Below are positions 35,727 through 46,930 of a stretch of 64,000 nucleotides of DNA, in pieces. Location: the NCBI GenBank assembly GCA_900074885.1, contig FJUW01000022.1:124001-188000 (forward strand), given 5' to 3'. Position 1 is the stretch's first letter; each line of letters starts with the position of its first letter. Both the position numbers and the translations under genes were made by a program. The notes below the pieces were generated by a model. The model was given only the letters and a program-made list of their open reading frames with translations. It did no database searches and had not been told where the DNA came from. The DNA comes from Rhynchosporium graminicola. Its lineage: Eukaryota > Ascomycota > Leotiomycetes > Helotiales > Ploettnerulaceae.

Positions 35727-37303
35727 CTATTTCTTCCTCCTGAACCGACTATTATGAGCCGGACCCCCCTTCGACCCAGTATTCCGCAGCTTCAGCCTCT
35801 TGAAATTCGTATGCGCCATAGCACCCACTTTTCTTGCCACCGTCCTGATCTTCCCATCCTTCGTCATGACTTTCCGCTTCTTACTCTGATCCGGCCTCCT
35901 ATACCTGGTTCCACCTTCTGAAGCAGTATACTCGCTCTGAGAACCGGAGTCATAATTTCTGCCTTCTTCAAACGGTGCCGTTCCGTCTCCATCTACACCA
36001 GCATCTAATTTCTCATCTGTGTCGTCATCTACTTGTGTTTCGGGTACGAGTTCGCCAGTGCCGGCGAGTTCGTCGTCGCTGTCTTCTACTAGTGCTGAGG
36101 GCTGGGGGTTTGAGGGCTTGGATCGGGTAGGTTTCATTTTCGTGCGGCGGGTTGTGCGTTTCTGGCCTTTCTTCTTGTATACCTTGAGAGGCTGCCCATC
36201 TCGATCTTTCTGATCCTCGATGTCGCTGTCGAATTGTGCTTCGTCGTCAAATCCGCCTACGAGGTTCGTTTGACTGTCCGCGACTAGGATATTTTCTTTC
36301 GTTGCAACTGGTATTGACTTAGCCAAAGGCTTTGGTTTCGGCTTTGGTGAGGTTGTCCGTCCACCTTCCATACTCATCTCCATCTCCATTTCTCGGAGAA
36401 CGTCAAGATCATCATCTGCAGCTTCGTCTTCCATTTTCCGGAGCCCAGCCAACATACTGCTCAAGCCTCGGACTATGGGTTTCCTAGGTACTCTGACCAT
36501 TTGTGGGGAGAGTTCCAGACCTTCCTCTTCATTTACTGCTGGTAGTTGAACCCTGTGGTTATCTCGCCGTAGAAATGAGGGAGTATTGAAATGCAATTTC
36601 GAGACCGAGGACGGTGTGCCTGCTTGGCCATTGATATGTCGATTCTTAGCTGGAGTAACAAAAGCATCCAACAGTCGCTTGCCAGATCCAGGTGTTCTGC
36701 TACCTTTCAATGGATTATCCGATCCTGTTTTCCGAGGTGTAGCATGTATAGCCTTCAATCCCACTGATTGAGCATTCCTTCTTGATGGCGTGTCAGCTGT
36801 AGCGTTTTCATGCAGTAGATCGAATAGTCCCAAGACCATGCCATCTTTTTGCGGTGTTGGTCCCAATGCTTTCTTCGAGGGCGTAAATAGATTCCGTATC
36901 ACTGATGGAGAATCATACGGATCCACTTCCCATGGTTGCAAAATGCCCTTCGATGGTGTTCTGGAGATCAGCTGTCGTTTCGAAATCTCCTGGCCAGTGT
37001 AGTCTTCATGCTTTCGTTTTCGAGGGGTCTGCCGCGGTGCAGCTAGTGCGAGTAAGGCTATCTTTCCCGAAAGAACATCTCGGATCTTGTTGTACTCTTT
37101 GTATTTGGCAGCTAGAGAGCAATATTAGACATTGCTTGAAATGGAAGACCAGAAGACCTACCAATCTCAACATCCTTCTTGATGTCTTCTCGAGAAGCCT
37201 TCTTGCCCTCGTTGGCAGCAGAGAAGGCTTTCTCCCAGCTCTTCAACTCTACCCGCAGAGAATTTGACGTCTCCGTCAATTCTTCCCTTTTAGAGTCCTC
37301 CAT
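35727..37303 (-). CDS. sld2: DNA replication regulator Sld2 (Drc1/RecQL4 N-terminal-like)
   Basis: Two exons, 37303-37162 and 37111-35727, 508 residues. The conserved N-terminal helix spans LRVELKSWEKAFSAANEGKK, then EDIKKDVEIAAKYKEYNKIR formed across the intron. The middle is crowded with S/T-P sites followed by basic residues (RQTPRKRK, FTPSKK, DTPSRR, ATPRK, VTPAK, LSPQ), and the C-terminus is basic (GQKRTTRRTKMK, NSRFRRKK). In yeast, CDK-phosphorylated Sld2 binds Dpb11 and helps load the replicative helicase at origins. The S/T-P cluster fits that control. A 361-base divergent promoter is shared with a RING protein gene. Confidence 0.88.
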
Positions 37304-37664
37304 TGTCTACCAAAGGCTCTCCGATCTAGAGTGTACGAACAGTAGTTCTGCTGCAGACAGTCTTTCAGCTTCGCATTCAGGGTTCGATGATAGGAGCTAT
37401 CTTCGTGCGTTACTTTATGATCGTGTACGAATTCGTCGTCCTCAATTTCGCAATCGGGATAAAATCCACTATAAATTGTACGTCCCCACTCGCTGAAGTA
37501 GCTTTCACTTCAATGTTCAAAAGTCGCGTCCAGACGCGTTCCACTATCGTGACGCTAGCCTTATCTCCTAGCTCCCGCCACATCGAGATAGAGCATCAAA
37601 TATCGCGCAGTCGGCTTCAGCCTTGCCAACCAAGCTTCATTTTAACAAGCCCCAATTTCTTCCC
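37304..37664. promoter_or_regulatory. Shared divergent promoter sld2 / RING protein
   Basis: The interval is 361 bases. It contains ACGCGT at 37534-37539, the MluI cell-cycle box recognised by MBF-type factors at G1/S genes in yeasts. A further TCGCG core lies just upstream. Functional use here is inferred. Confidence 0.4.
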
Positions 37665-38741
37665 ATGGACCAAGAAGATGGCAACACTCGGTCCCAGGTC
37701 CTCCGAAACACTTTAGCAGAAATATCTTCTCGAAAAGAGGTCAGCACCGGGCACGACACAGAGGACGAGACTTGCTGCGTAATCTGCCTCGAGCGAGTTT
37801 CCGAGCAGGCAATTGCGAAACCATGTCAACACGCCTCATTCGATTACCTCTGCCTCATCAGCTGGCTCCAGGAGCATTCTAAATGTCCTTTATGTAAAGC
37901 CGACGTTCAGACCGTACGATACGATATCACCGACCAGAAAACATTCAAGACGTATGAAGTGACATCGACGACAAAGCCGCCACCCTCGAATCCAGACTCG
38001 AATTACAATGTCTTCGAAATCCGAAATCGCTTCAATGAGAGAGGAAGAAGATCGTACCGCGGAAGGAGAGAATATGATCGTGCGCCAGTCCAACCAGCAG
38101 ATGAGGCCCTCCTACGCCGCAGACACATCTACCAACATCAGCTCTTCTCCCTGCACGTGGGAACGAACCGCGTCTCTCGCTTTCGGGACCTCACACCCGC
38201 ACTCTTCACAACGGATTCAGAACTGATCTCCCGAGCGCGGAAATGGATAAGGCGAGAATTGCACGTCTTCACATTCTTGACTCCGGATGCTACATCTTCT
38301 AGCAACGCAGGTGCGAGGGGTGATAGACGGGCCAATAACGCCGAGTTCTTACTAGAGTACATAATTGCTATACTGAAGACAGTTGATGTGCAAAGTAGTG
38401 GAGGACAAGCTGAGGAGATGCTGCAGGAGTTTCTGGGGAGGGGGAATACGAGATTGTTTTTGCATGAGTTGAGGGCTTGGTTGAGGAGTCCGTATACGGA
38501 GTTAGATGCGTGGGATAGACATGTTCAGTATCCTGCTATTGGAGAGAATAAGAATGGGGAAGACGGTAGAGGTGATCGGCGTGGGAGCGGGAGTAGGAGC
38601 GGGAGCGCTGCCGGAGGGGCTCGGAGAGGAAACGCACCGTATAGAGGACCCCCAAGGGGCCGATATAGAGGAGATGGCTCTGGCAGGGGTAGTCGAAGGT
38701 ATTCACCATACTGGCGGCGAGGATCTAAGGGAAATGGTTGA
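37665..38741 (+). CDS. RING-finger E3 ubiquitin ligase, Topors-like
   Basis: Intronless, 358 residues from ATG 37665 ([10 protein letters not shown]). The RING lies at about 38-77 (CVICLERV ... [10 protein letters not shown] ... CPLC); the usual fourth zinc ligand position is Asp60 in place of Cys. A downstream region ([63 protein letters not shown]) resembles the conserved segment after the RING in Topors. The C-terminus is rich in R, G and S. Topors proteins are nuclear ubiquitin/SUMO ligases; the substrate here is unknown. The same frame after the stop continues to look peptide-like but is broken by stops. Confidence 0.75.
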   Translation: MDQEDGNTRSQVLRNTLAEISSRKEVSTGHDTEDETCCVICLERVSEQAIAKPCQHASFDYLCLISWLQEHSKCPLCKADVQTVRYDITDQKTFKTYEVTSTTKPPPSNPDSNYNVFEIRNRFNERGRRSYRGRREYDRAPVQPADEALLRRRHIYQHQLFSLHVGTNRVSRFRDLTPALFTTDSELISRARKWIRRELHVFTFLTPDATSSSNAGARGDRRANNAEFLLEYIIAILKTVDVQSSGGQAEEMLQEFLGRGNTRLFLHELRAWLRSPYTELDAWDRHVQYPAIGENKNGEDGRGDRRGSGSRSGSAAGGARRGNAPYRGPPRGRYRGDGSGRGSRRYSPYWRRGSKGNG

Positions 38742-39876
38742 AAGCTTCCAGAATCCGCCGACAAGTTCCACAGGACTCTGCCCGAGCACAAGTATGAGAC
38801 TTAGTCTCGTCCCTTTAAAGAAGGCATGGCGTATAACGCTAGATACACCAGCTTGGGAAGAAGTGAATCAACCAAGGGCTAGGAAGCAGTATCTTTCAAG
38901 GAGAGCTGATATTGCCAGTCCACTGCAAGTCAAGTTGGTCGAGCTATTCACAAACTCAAAGGCGAGGAATACGAGTCCCGAGACAGCAAAAGTTCCTCGT
39001 GGAACTCCAGCAGTCTTTCGATCATCGGAAAATGAGCATCGAATGATTTTTAGGGATGGTATGGCATATATGTGTATGAAAAGATTGTGGTTCAGAACAT
39101 GTAGAAGCCACACAATCAAGCTCATTCAAACAGGCATTGATATAGACAAACCCACAAACTAGAAATGAACAGTTGCTCGGTAAGAATTCCGAGTGATCAC
39201 ATGATGTTTGAGGACACAGCAGGGTAATGATAATTTGGTTTCGTTCATTATATCAGATATGTACTACTTCATACACACAATCCATGACAAGTAGATGACA
39301 CAATTCCTATCATCCCCACTCTGTATCCAACAGAGGGAGAGATAAAATAAGAGGAAGAGTTACCAGTACATCAAAGACGATAGCGACTATGGCGGGAACG
39401 GATGTACAATTCCAGATGCGTACTAGCTATTGACAGGGAGATTCCAGAGATCAGTCGGATACGTGGGTTGTTCATGTGATGACGATATCGATGAGTAGGA
39501 AGCGTGAAGATTCCTGTCATTCGAGAGGAAATAGGGTGTGGGCGGTATTCGGAAGAAAGTGAGCAAAATTTTGACGATAAGGACAGGAAGTGGTATGACA
39601 GGATATCTGAAGAACGCCCGTCTGTGTGCTGTTCTAATCGTGGTTCTCGATCAATGCTGAGGACAGCTCAAGGAGTCCGAACCGGAAGCCCTCGATGACA
39701 GGAAATAGCAAATAGCCCTCGATTTACGCCACACCTATTGACAAAACACCATAGGCCTGTACATTGACTGAGGATGGCCAAATTCAGACCATAGGCTGGG
39801 AACAAGGAAACCGTAAACGCCGTTGTGACAGAGGGAATGCTAAAGGACATGAAAACTCGTTGTCGTCACAGGTCAC
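38742..39876. other. Convergent intergenic region with possible decayed RING-gene tail
   Basis: About 1.1 kb. In the RING gene's frame, 38742 to about 39030 reads as polar, tail-like sequence interrupted by TAG at 38802 and 38880 and TGA at 38907. An overlapping frame (38506-39162) stays open, perhaps by chance. The rest shows nothing. Confidence 0.35.
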
Positions 39877-40817
39877 TCAGGCGTTCGTAACCTAGTGAAT
39901 GTTAGTCAAATGCTCATCAGGCCGTCGATTCAATAGATTCATACCTTAAGGATTCTTCTGGAGTAGTCTTTGTTATCGGCAATACTGCCATCACTCATTC
40001 TTCGGTCAGCCATGACAGCTGGGTCAAGACGCATGTCGTTGAATGATGAAGCGCCTCCACTGCTCATGGGTGGTTTACCAGCAGAGATAAAACTGCTTAC
40101 AGCAGCATTTCTCTTGTACTCGTCCTCAATCTCCTTCCTCTTATGATTACGCATGAGCACGAAGAGACCGCCAATGAGACCTGCGATAGCGAGAACACCG
40201 GCAACGACGCCTGCAGCGATACCGGCTTTGCTTGGTCCACCGTCCTTGGAATCTGATAGTGGAGGTGGAGGGGTTGTTGCTTGACTTCCAGCAGTAACCA
40301 CAACAGTTACTCCTCCAACAGTCGAGGCTGCTGCTTTCGAGGTGGCTGTCGCTGGTGCAGACGGGGACGAGGTCGAGGATTTTGCGACATCAGAGGCCGC
40401 TGGTTCGGCGTTTTCGACACTGGTAGTCATGCCAGTGATATAGACACTGAAATATCCACGAGGTCCGCCACCTGTTGCATGTTAGCAATCGCTCTTGAGT
40501 GACGATCACGTCTACATACAGAACTCCGAGCCAAATCCTGGACACTTGATGGTACACTTTGATGAATCGACCTTGGTGGATGCTGGAGGCAGAGTTTCAC
40601 CACAGAAGCAAAGATTTGAATTCGTCATGGCAAAGGTAGCAGATTGCATAGCGTAGCAATTATCTCCACATGATCCCCTTGAGTTGAACTCAAGGGTAGC
40701 GTTAAGAGTCAAACCCGTGCCGGACGAAAAGCAACCTTGAGATGTCCGTTCCATGGCGAGGACATTTGTGGCAGCAAACAGGGCCGTAGCGGCAACGAAA
40801 GAGAACATTGAGTTCAT
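39877..40817 (-). CDS. WSC-domain cell-wall integrity sensor
   Basis: Three exons: 40817-40520, 40471-39945 and a 15-base last exon 39891-39877, 279 residues. A signal peptide (MNSMFSFVAATALFAATNVLA) precedes a cysteine-rich WSC domain at about 27-110 (QGCFSSGTGL, SCGDNCYAMQSATFAMTNSN, LCFCGETLP, EFCGGPRGYFSVY). A Ser/Thr/Ala-rich stalk, one membrane helix (AGIAAGVVAGVLAIAGLIGG) and a cytosolic tail ending DYSRRILKVTNA follow. Such proteins sense wall stress at the plasma membrane and signal through Rho1/PKC. The last intron has a perfect ACTAAC branch site; reading through it would lose the final TNA. Confidence 0.88.
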
Positions 40818-42237
40818 TGTAAGGTGTGGGCTGGCCGTGGCCTTTGAGTGGATTTAATGGTCGCTCGTATAACGAAGGTTCCGTATCGACTGAATGGTTA
40901 CCGTCGGGACGCCGGACGAGACGCGACAATCTACTTTATCGAGGCCGTACCACGCACAGCTTCGCTTTCGAATTCGACTTTGAGGTTGAGTTGGAATGTG
41001 AAGATGGATGCCGATGATCAGTCGACGACGGTAATATTGATCAGATGGATGAATAGGTAGAGGGATCGGTGTCTGGTTTGCTTCGGAGGCGGAAGTTGCT
41101 GCGGTTCTTGAAACACTCCCTCTGTTGTGTTGTCTTTTGTGTCTCCTTTCCTCTCCTCTCCTTTTCCTCTCCTTGTCAACAACAAACAGAACGCGACTTC
41201 GGAAAGTAAGGCAAGAAAGGCCAAGGCAGTTGCAATCGAAGAGAAGAAGGCCGTAACGAGTGTGCCTTGGTGAGTGTATTGACAGGAAGTCAGTTGAAGA
41301 GAGCGAGGGCCATCGGATGGGATGGATACGATGAATTGACGGAGGGCAAAACCCGTGGGGACGACGAGGACACGAAGGAAGGGATGGTATGGGTTGGGTT
41401 GGGTTGGGTTGGCAATGGGATGGGGGAGAGAACCTGAAAGAGCTGCACGAGTGAGGGAGAGAGATGAACGAACAAATGAGTGGAAGGTCCAAGCCAGATA
41501 AGTGGAGATCTAATTTCCTGCGATGTGAAAAACACCAGGGCTAGCCTGGAGCTAAGCCCACTACTGTCAGGCACGAGTATCTTTTGATTGGGTGCTCGGG
41601 TCTACCCACACCTGCACCACCAATGGGATGGTATGGGACGTCCGGCTGGGTGGAGTAGTCTAGGGCAGGGCAAACAGAGATTGAATGGAGGGTATTCTAG
41701 ATAACTAATTGACTGGCCAAAGTCAGGCTAGGTATTGTATTTAACTCCATATCGACACGAGGTACCTGCCTACTACCTACTTACGATCTACGTAGGTATA
41801 TTTACCTACCTATCTAGCGAGCCAGCAGAAGGTCCTCATGTACGGTCTGAACGAACATCTGGCGCTCCAATGAATGGGATACGTTCGTGAATCTTGAATA
41901 TCGTGTGTAGGAATTTGTGCAGAAGCATCTCTAACGCAAATAGATAAAGAGACATAACTTTACAATCAAGATTCTGCGTATATCTGCTTACCCTAAAGAC
42001 TCTATTGTTCCCTCACTACCTACCTACGAAGCACTGAACGGCTGACGCGTAGGGCGCCTCTTCCACCTATGTATGTATCTTCTTCTTCGTACTTTATTCG
42101 CTTTTTTTGATCACGTAGAGCTTAATTAGCTACCTTGGTACTCCCGAAGCAGGCGAAGCTTTACGGAGTAGAGGTACGTAAGGAGGGTAGCCTCATACTG
42201 TATTACTGCTCCCCAGTACTTTCTACCGTACCAGGTA
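40818..42237. other. WSC gene promoter side, repeat-bearing intergenic DNA
   Basis: No gene is recognised. It contains (GGGTT) units at 41391-41412, a polypyrimidine stretch near 41138-41172 and repeated CTACCTAC motifs near 41765-41815. Confidence 0.5.
41391..41412 (+). repeat. (GGGTT)n microsatellite
   Basis: Four perfect units plus GG. It resembles a telomere-like motif but is not TTAGGG. Confidence 0.9.
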
Positions 42238-42428
42238 CAGCGATTAAGTGTTATCCCCAGTCGGACAGAGGGTTGGGTCTCTTTACTGCAAATGGCAGTA
42301 GCTAGATCTAAAAGTAAGAGAGAAATTACTCAAGCAGTAGAGAGGGAGTCAGCGTGCTCAAGAAATAGCACGATTTGTAGTAAAGTCTTCTAAACTCCCG
42401 CCTGACCAGACATAACACTTAACCGCTG
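42238..42428. mobile_element. Tc1/mariner-type MITE with TA target-site duplication
   Basis: The left end CAGCGATTAAGTGTTAT and the inverted right end CAGCGGTTAAGTGTTAT match at 16 of 17 positions, and similarity continues inward for some 70 bases (for example CTTTACTGCAAAT against CTTTACTACAAAT). Many inner mismatches are transitions, as repeat-induced point mutation would leave. A TA dinucleotide flanks each side (42236-42237 and 42429-42430), as for Tc1/mariner/pogo elements. At 191 bases and with no ORF it cannot encode a transposase, so it is called a non-autonomous MITE. Confidence 0.8.
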
Positions 42429-45400
42429 TACCTCTGTATACCGCCGTGCAATTGATCAAAACTATACCCACTAGTTAAAGAAACTGCTTTACCTCATCCG
42501 TTGTTTTAGGCTTTTGAAGTTCATTAAACCCAAAACTAGCCTTGACAAGCCACGAAAGTCCTACTGCAAGTTTACATGCCTTTAAGGTGGCCAATAATCG
42601 TACTAGATTTGGATGCTTCACGTGGTACTGGGGGCCAGAAATATGTGGCTACCCTGCTTAAGCTGCTTGCAACTTGTCGTACTACTTAAGTATCTGTAAT
42701 GGAGTTTCGATATGTCATTGATTCACTGATACAGTAATTCGTCCGTATATATAAAGACGACATCAGATAACCCATATTTAGTAGATACGGCCTCATCCCT
42801 CGCACTCCCCGAGTACATTCACTTACCACAAACTTTATACATTACGAAGATCAAATCTTGTAACGTTGGGTCCACGCCCGGCTGATTAGTCAAAAGCACT
42901 TTCTCTAGACATGGGAGATCTCGACCTTTTGACGATCCTTCCTGAATCCGAGGGAAAGTTTAAGCCGACGTGAATACTTCTTTCGGTCAAGTCTTCGTAG
43001 TCCGAAAGCGCGCGATACATGAGAGATCGCTGTGTTGATGAAGAAATTCTTGATATGCTTATGCATCTCGTGCTCAATATCTCCTGCGGATATGAACTCC
43101 CTTATATCAGATGTCCGCGACACTTACTCTCACCAACCTGCTCTCAAATAACTCCATCTTCTGTTGCGTAGCTGCTGACGACGCGTGTTCAGTCTGATCC
43201 GTCATCTCACCAAGTCGATTGATCACTGTGAGACTCAGACAGGACTGCCCTTCTATTTTTCCGCCTGGTGTCCTCCTTTATTATGCCCAAGTGCAACCAA
43301 GACCAGAGAAACAAAATCAAGCCGGTTTATTGCATGGCTCAGCCAAAATGAAACTGCTCGTCCCGTTTGTTGATGGTAAAGCAAAGCACAACACAGCACA
43401 GCTTCATCTACAAATGCCATAATCGATTAGGCGAAGTTTCGCGTATCACCAGCTCGCCGCGCATCCGGTATCCTTTCGAGGTGGTGTGATCACAGAGGTG
43501 CTAATTTCTACCGTATGGATACGAAGCTTTCCTTCTATTTTAATCACGGCTCTGCAGATTATTCGTTTGTTCTACACCCGTTTGGGAGTACAAGAGCTGT
43601 TGTGCATACTAAGTATAAATAGTAAGGATGTTGTAGCACTTTACACTTTCCAGGACTCCCTGTCTATCGATATCGGAAAAAAGTGGCATTGTGGGCGAAG
43701 TCGACATAGCCGCTCAATCAGACGTGCTAAAATGATCTCTTTACTTCAACTCCTACTTGAATCAACGTCTTATAAGAGTTTCGTGGCATTATAATAGTAA
43801 GAACGCAAATTCCTCAAATTGTTTCGCGACTCTACGACATTCTTACATTGCGAGGTGCTCATAGTGCCCCAATCAGCCACTTTTTCTTGCGTCGATAGCC
43901 TTTATAGGTAATTTAGGACCTAGCGATATCTATCTTGCCCCTGTACGGAGTAGGTCAAGGACCCGGGACCCCCAATTTTTTCTTTTAGAGTTCATCGCTT
44001 TTCCATTTTTGTTTTCTGCTTTTGGATGAGTCCGAGCACATCTCGTCCCAAAGATCAGGCATAATTGCGGCTGGCCTAAGTCGTTTCAGATATCGATCAT
44101 TCTGATTCATTCATCCATCATCATCATCAGATGACTTTCTGTTTAAAGCAAGAAGCCTAGAAACTGTCAGCCTCTCTCAGTATATCCCCCTTTCACAGTG
44201 CTTTATTGAAGAGGAAGAACACTTGGCGCGCAAGAGAGTTCTTATGATCTCTTCTGCTACAGATCAACACTGCCACTGCCACAGGACCATTTGGTGATTG
44301 TGCGGTGCGGTACAGTGCGAAGTTTCGTTTCGTACGTAGTTCACGGTCGTTTCAATGCATTGCTGCTGAATTTAAGGTTTCTGAAGTGTCGATCATGGCC
44401 TGGCTGAGCTGAGATGCTACACGATGCGGGGGAAGCGTGGGGTAGAAATCATTTCCCCTTTATCTACATCGAACAGTACTGTACTAATCGGGAAGGCTCA
44501 GCATCAGACTCTGGCAAAAATGTTCCTTCGAGTCTAGAAGGCGAAAGTCCAGTATTTTGTCTCTGACTCGCTTTAGCAGTACAAATGATTCTGTTCACAA
44601 CGCTCTAGTCTCCGGTTGTTGGGGTTACATGTAGTTTCTTCTTATGTTAGATGTATGGTATTCTTGGCTAGTGGGGTCGTTCTTCTTTTGTTCCTATCCT
44701 GTTACTATATTGTTTTTCCTATCTATTTTAAGTCTCAAGGCGCGAGTACTACGCTTCTTGATTTGCTCACTGGCGAGATATCTGGGCTAACTGTTGTCTG
44801 CTACAACCTAGTACTCGAATAATATATTAACTCCATCACGACATTTTCAAAAGGTTAAAAGGCGTAGAGAATTAGTCTTTCCTTGCCTCCAGCCGTTGCA
44901 CTTCTCAGGAATCTTGCAGACCGTTGGGAAAGCCAGTACGACCGCATGCCTTCACACTCCTTACCAGTAGTAAACTCGCTATTGAGAGTAAATCATGAAT
45001 ACCAAGCAATACTACCTTCTCGCTAGGGTCTTTGCGTTTCAACAATGGTCATATCTATCTTTGTAACCGTTAAATCTCACTCTTCTTGGATCCGCTGTGT
45101 CAAGATCAAGCTTCGGTGGAGATACTAACAGCTTCCAACCAGTACAGCATCTTTGAGAAGTGACTTTTCTTCTGCACCGACAAAATAGACTTGCATTATC
45201 TTCCATACATCAAAAGTATCCAAGTCCTGTTCAATATTGGCAGTGTTCTCCGAGGCTAGTTAGGTTCATTTCTTTGTAACGAGTCTTTCTTTTTGTAATT
45301 CACGGTGTTCAGTCTATATAGCACATCACCAGTGATGGTACAAAGTCACCAAGTAAACATTACAAGGATTCAATAAGCGAAGCCTAAGTGACATTATTAG

Positions 45401-46930
45401 GGGTTAGTCATGAGCGATGTTCTTGGTTATTTCTTCTGTAAAAGTCTTACGAAGATCCATCAGTAGCATGAGATCATTCTCGAATAAGAAGACCAACAAT
45501 GAGTGTCTATTTTCTGCTATAGGGCTGATCTAATCAGAGATCACACGATTAATCCAGATCCCTTACCAACCGCGTTGATAAATAGTCCTTAATTCCAGCT
45601 GATACACACAAACGAGTATTGCGACCTCTCAAACCCCAGGTAACCGACGAAATCAGACGTGGAAAGCGTCAAAAAACCCCTACGAAGTGTCCCACAAACC
45701 CACCTCGCAACCTCCACAGAACATAATTGTCTCCTACATTTAATCGAATCTCACATTACACAGAGCCGAAACTCGGCTGAAAGTCACTCTCCAGAAAGTT
45801 GCTGAAGCGCTTTGGTCCAGATGACGAAGAAGAGCAGTGATGTGGATTATAGCTTGAACTTCTCGTCAACGGTACCGAATTGCAGGTCGGTGTCTGCTGA
45901 GGCCTGTCTAAAGGAAGAGAAGAAAAAATTGCTTACTTTGCCGAAGAAGATCGAGGATAGTGGTGGCCTTACGGCGATGAAGTGGAATTTGAAGAGTGGG
46001 AAGATTTTCGGAGACGCAGATTTACAGATGCAGCGATAGAGGGCGACATTTAATTTGACATGTGGTGTTGACAGCATGAATTGATGTTAGTCGTAGCGAC
46101 GCTGAGCATGAAGATATTGTGATATGGACCAGTCCAGGGCTCGATAACTTTTTCGCCGTATAGTAGCAATATTGCAAAGGTCTTGCCTACTATAGCGATC
46201 GACAGAGTGGGACTTGAAACAGGGTGAGGCTCGAAAAACGTTATTCTCTCTCTCTGCAAACGATCCGCGCGGTCTGGCTCTGACAGGAGACACTTATTGT
46301 CTACGATATTTCCAGAGTCAGATACAGATAGGCTTGGGCTAAAATAGATAATAATTGCTCTTTGCTGCGTCTCTCTTAACCTGCCTTGGCAGGTAAATGA
46401 TAATACACTACTTCATAGCTTACACAAAGCGTGCCTTGCTTCATGATTCCCAGGAGTACGACTGAACTCCATCTCGAGCCTGTCTGTCCATTCGCTCCAA
46501 AGAATCGCCATACATTATGTCTTCATTCCTCCCCTGCCATGTTGTACAACACAGCATCGTCTAATGCTCCAAATACAGTTCCTGAACGCCATTGGCTACG
46601 GTTACCATGATAGGTATGCCTAGCGAATTCCAAAAAGACAGCTTGACTCAAAAGTGCGTAATTCCACCACCCTGGTCATCTAGCGTCCGCGAAAATGCTC
46701 AGTGAAAAGGTCGGGACGAAAGAAAAAGATATCGAACGAATCATCGTTTGAAGCGAGTCGAGGGTACACAGTAGAAATGCACCAGGGAGAAGGGCTGCAA
46801 TGATCACCTCAGCAGAACAATCTTCCGGACTCATGCGACGATGATCCTGGGTTTCTTGTTGTACATGATCAAAGCCTCTCGTCTTGCGAAGCCGTAGGTA
46901 CGAACCAGAACGAGGCCAAGAGCAGAGAAC
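42429..46930. other. Gene-poor region
   Basis: About 4.5 kb without a recognisable intact gene. Short ORFs at 42886-43123, 43185-43422 and 43486-43794 match nothing known. A possible coding remnant at about 45770-46050 is listed separately. Confidence 0.45.
45770..46050 (+). pseudogene. Possible decayed coding remnant, family unknown
   Basis: One frame reads SLSRKLLKRFGPDDEEEQ, then after stops WWPYGDEVEFEEWEDFRRRR followed by FTDAAIEGDI, a composition typical of real charged protein. The frame is interrupted by TGA and TAG codons. An alternative frame from about 45821 stays open for 72 codons and is also charged. I cannot assign a family, and chance is possible. Confidence 0.3.

Noticed and set aside
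38506..39162. 218-codon plus-strand open frame overlapping the RING gene
   Set aside because: It begins inside the R/G-rich tail in another frame, where low-complexity codons open all frames; no family pattern.
41391..41412. Internal telomere repeat
   Set aside because: The unit is GGGTT, not TTAGGG, and only four copies exist; treated as a microsatellite.
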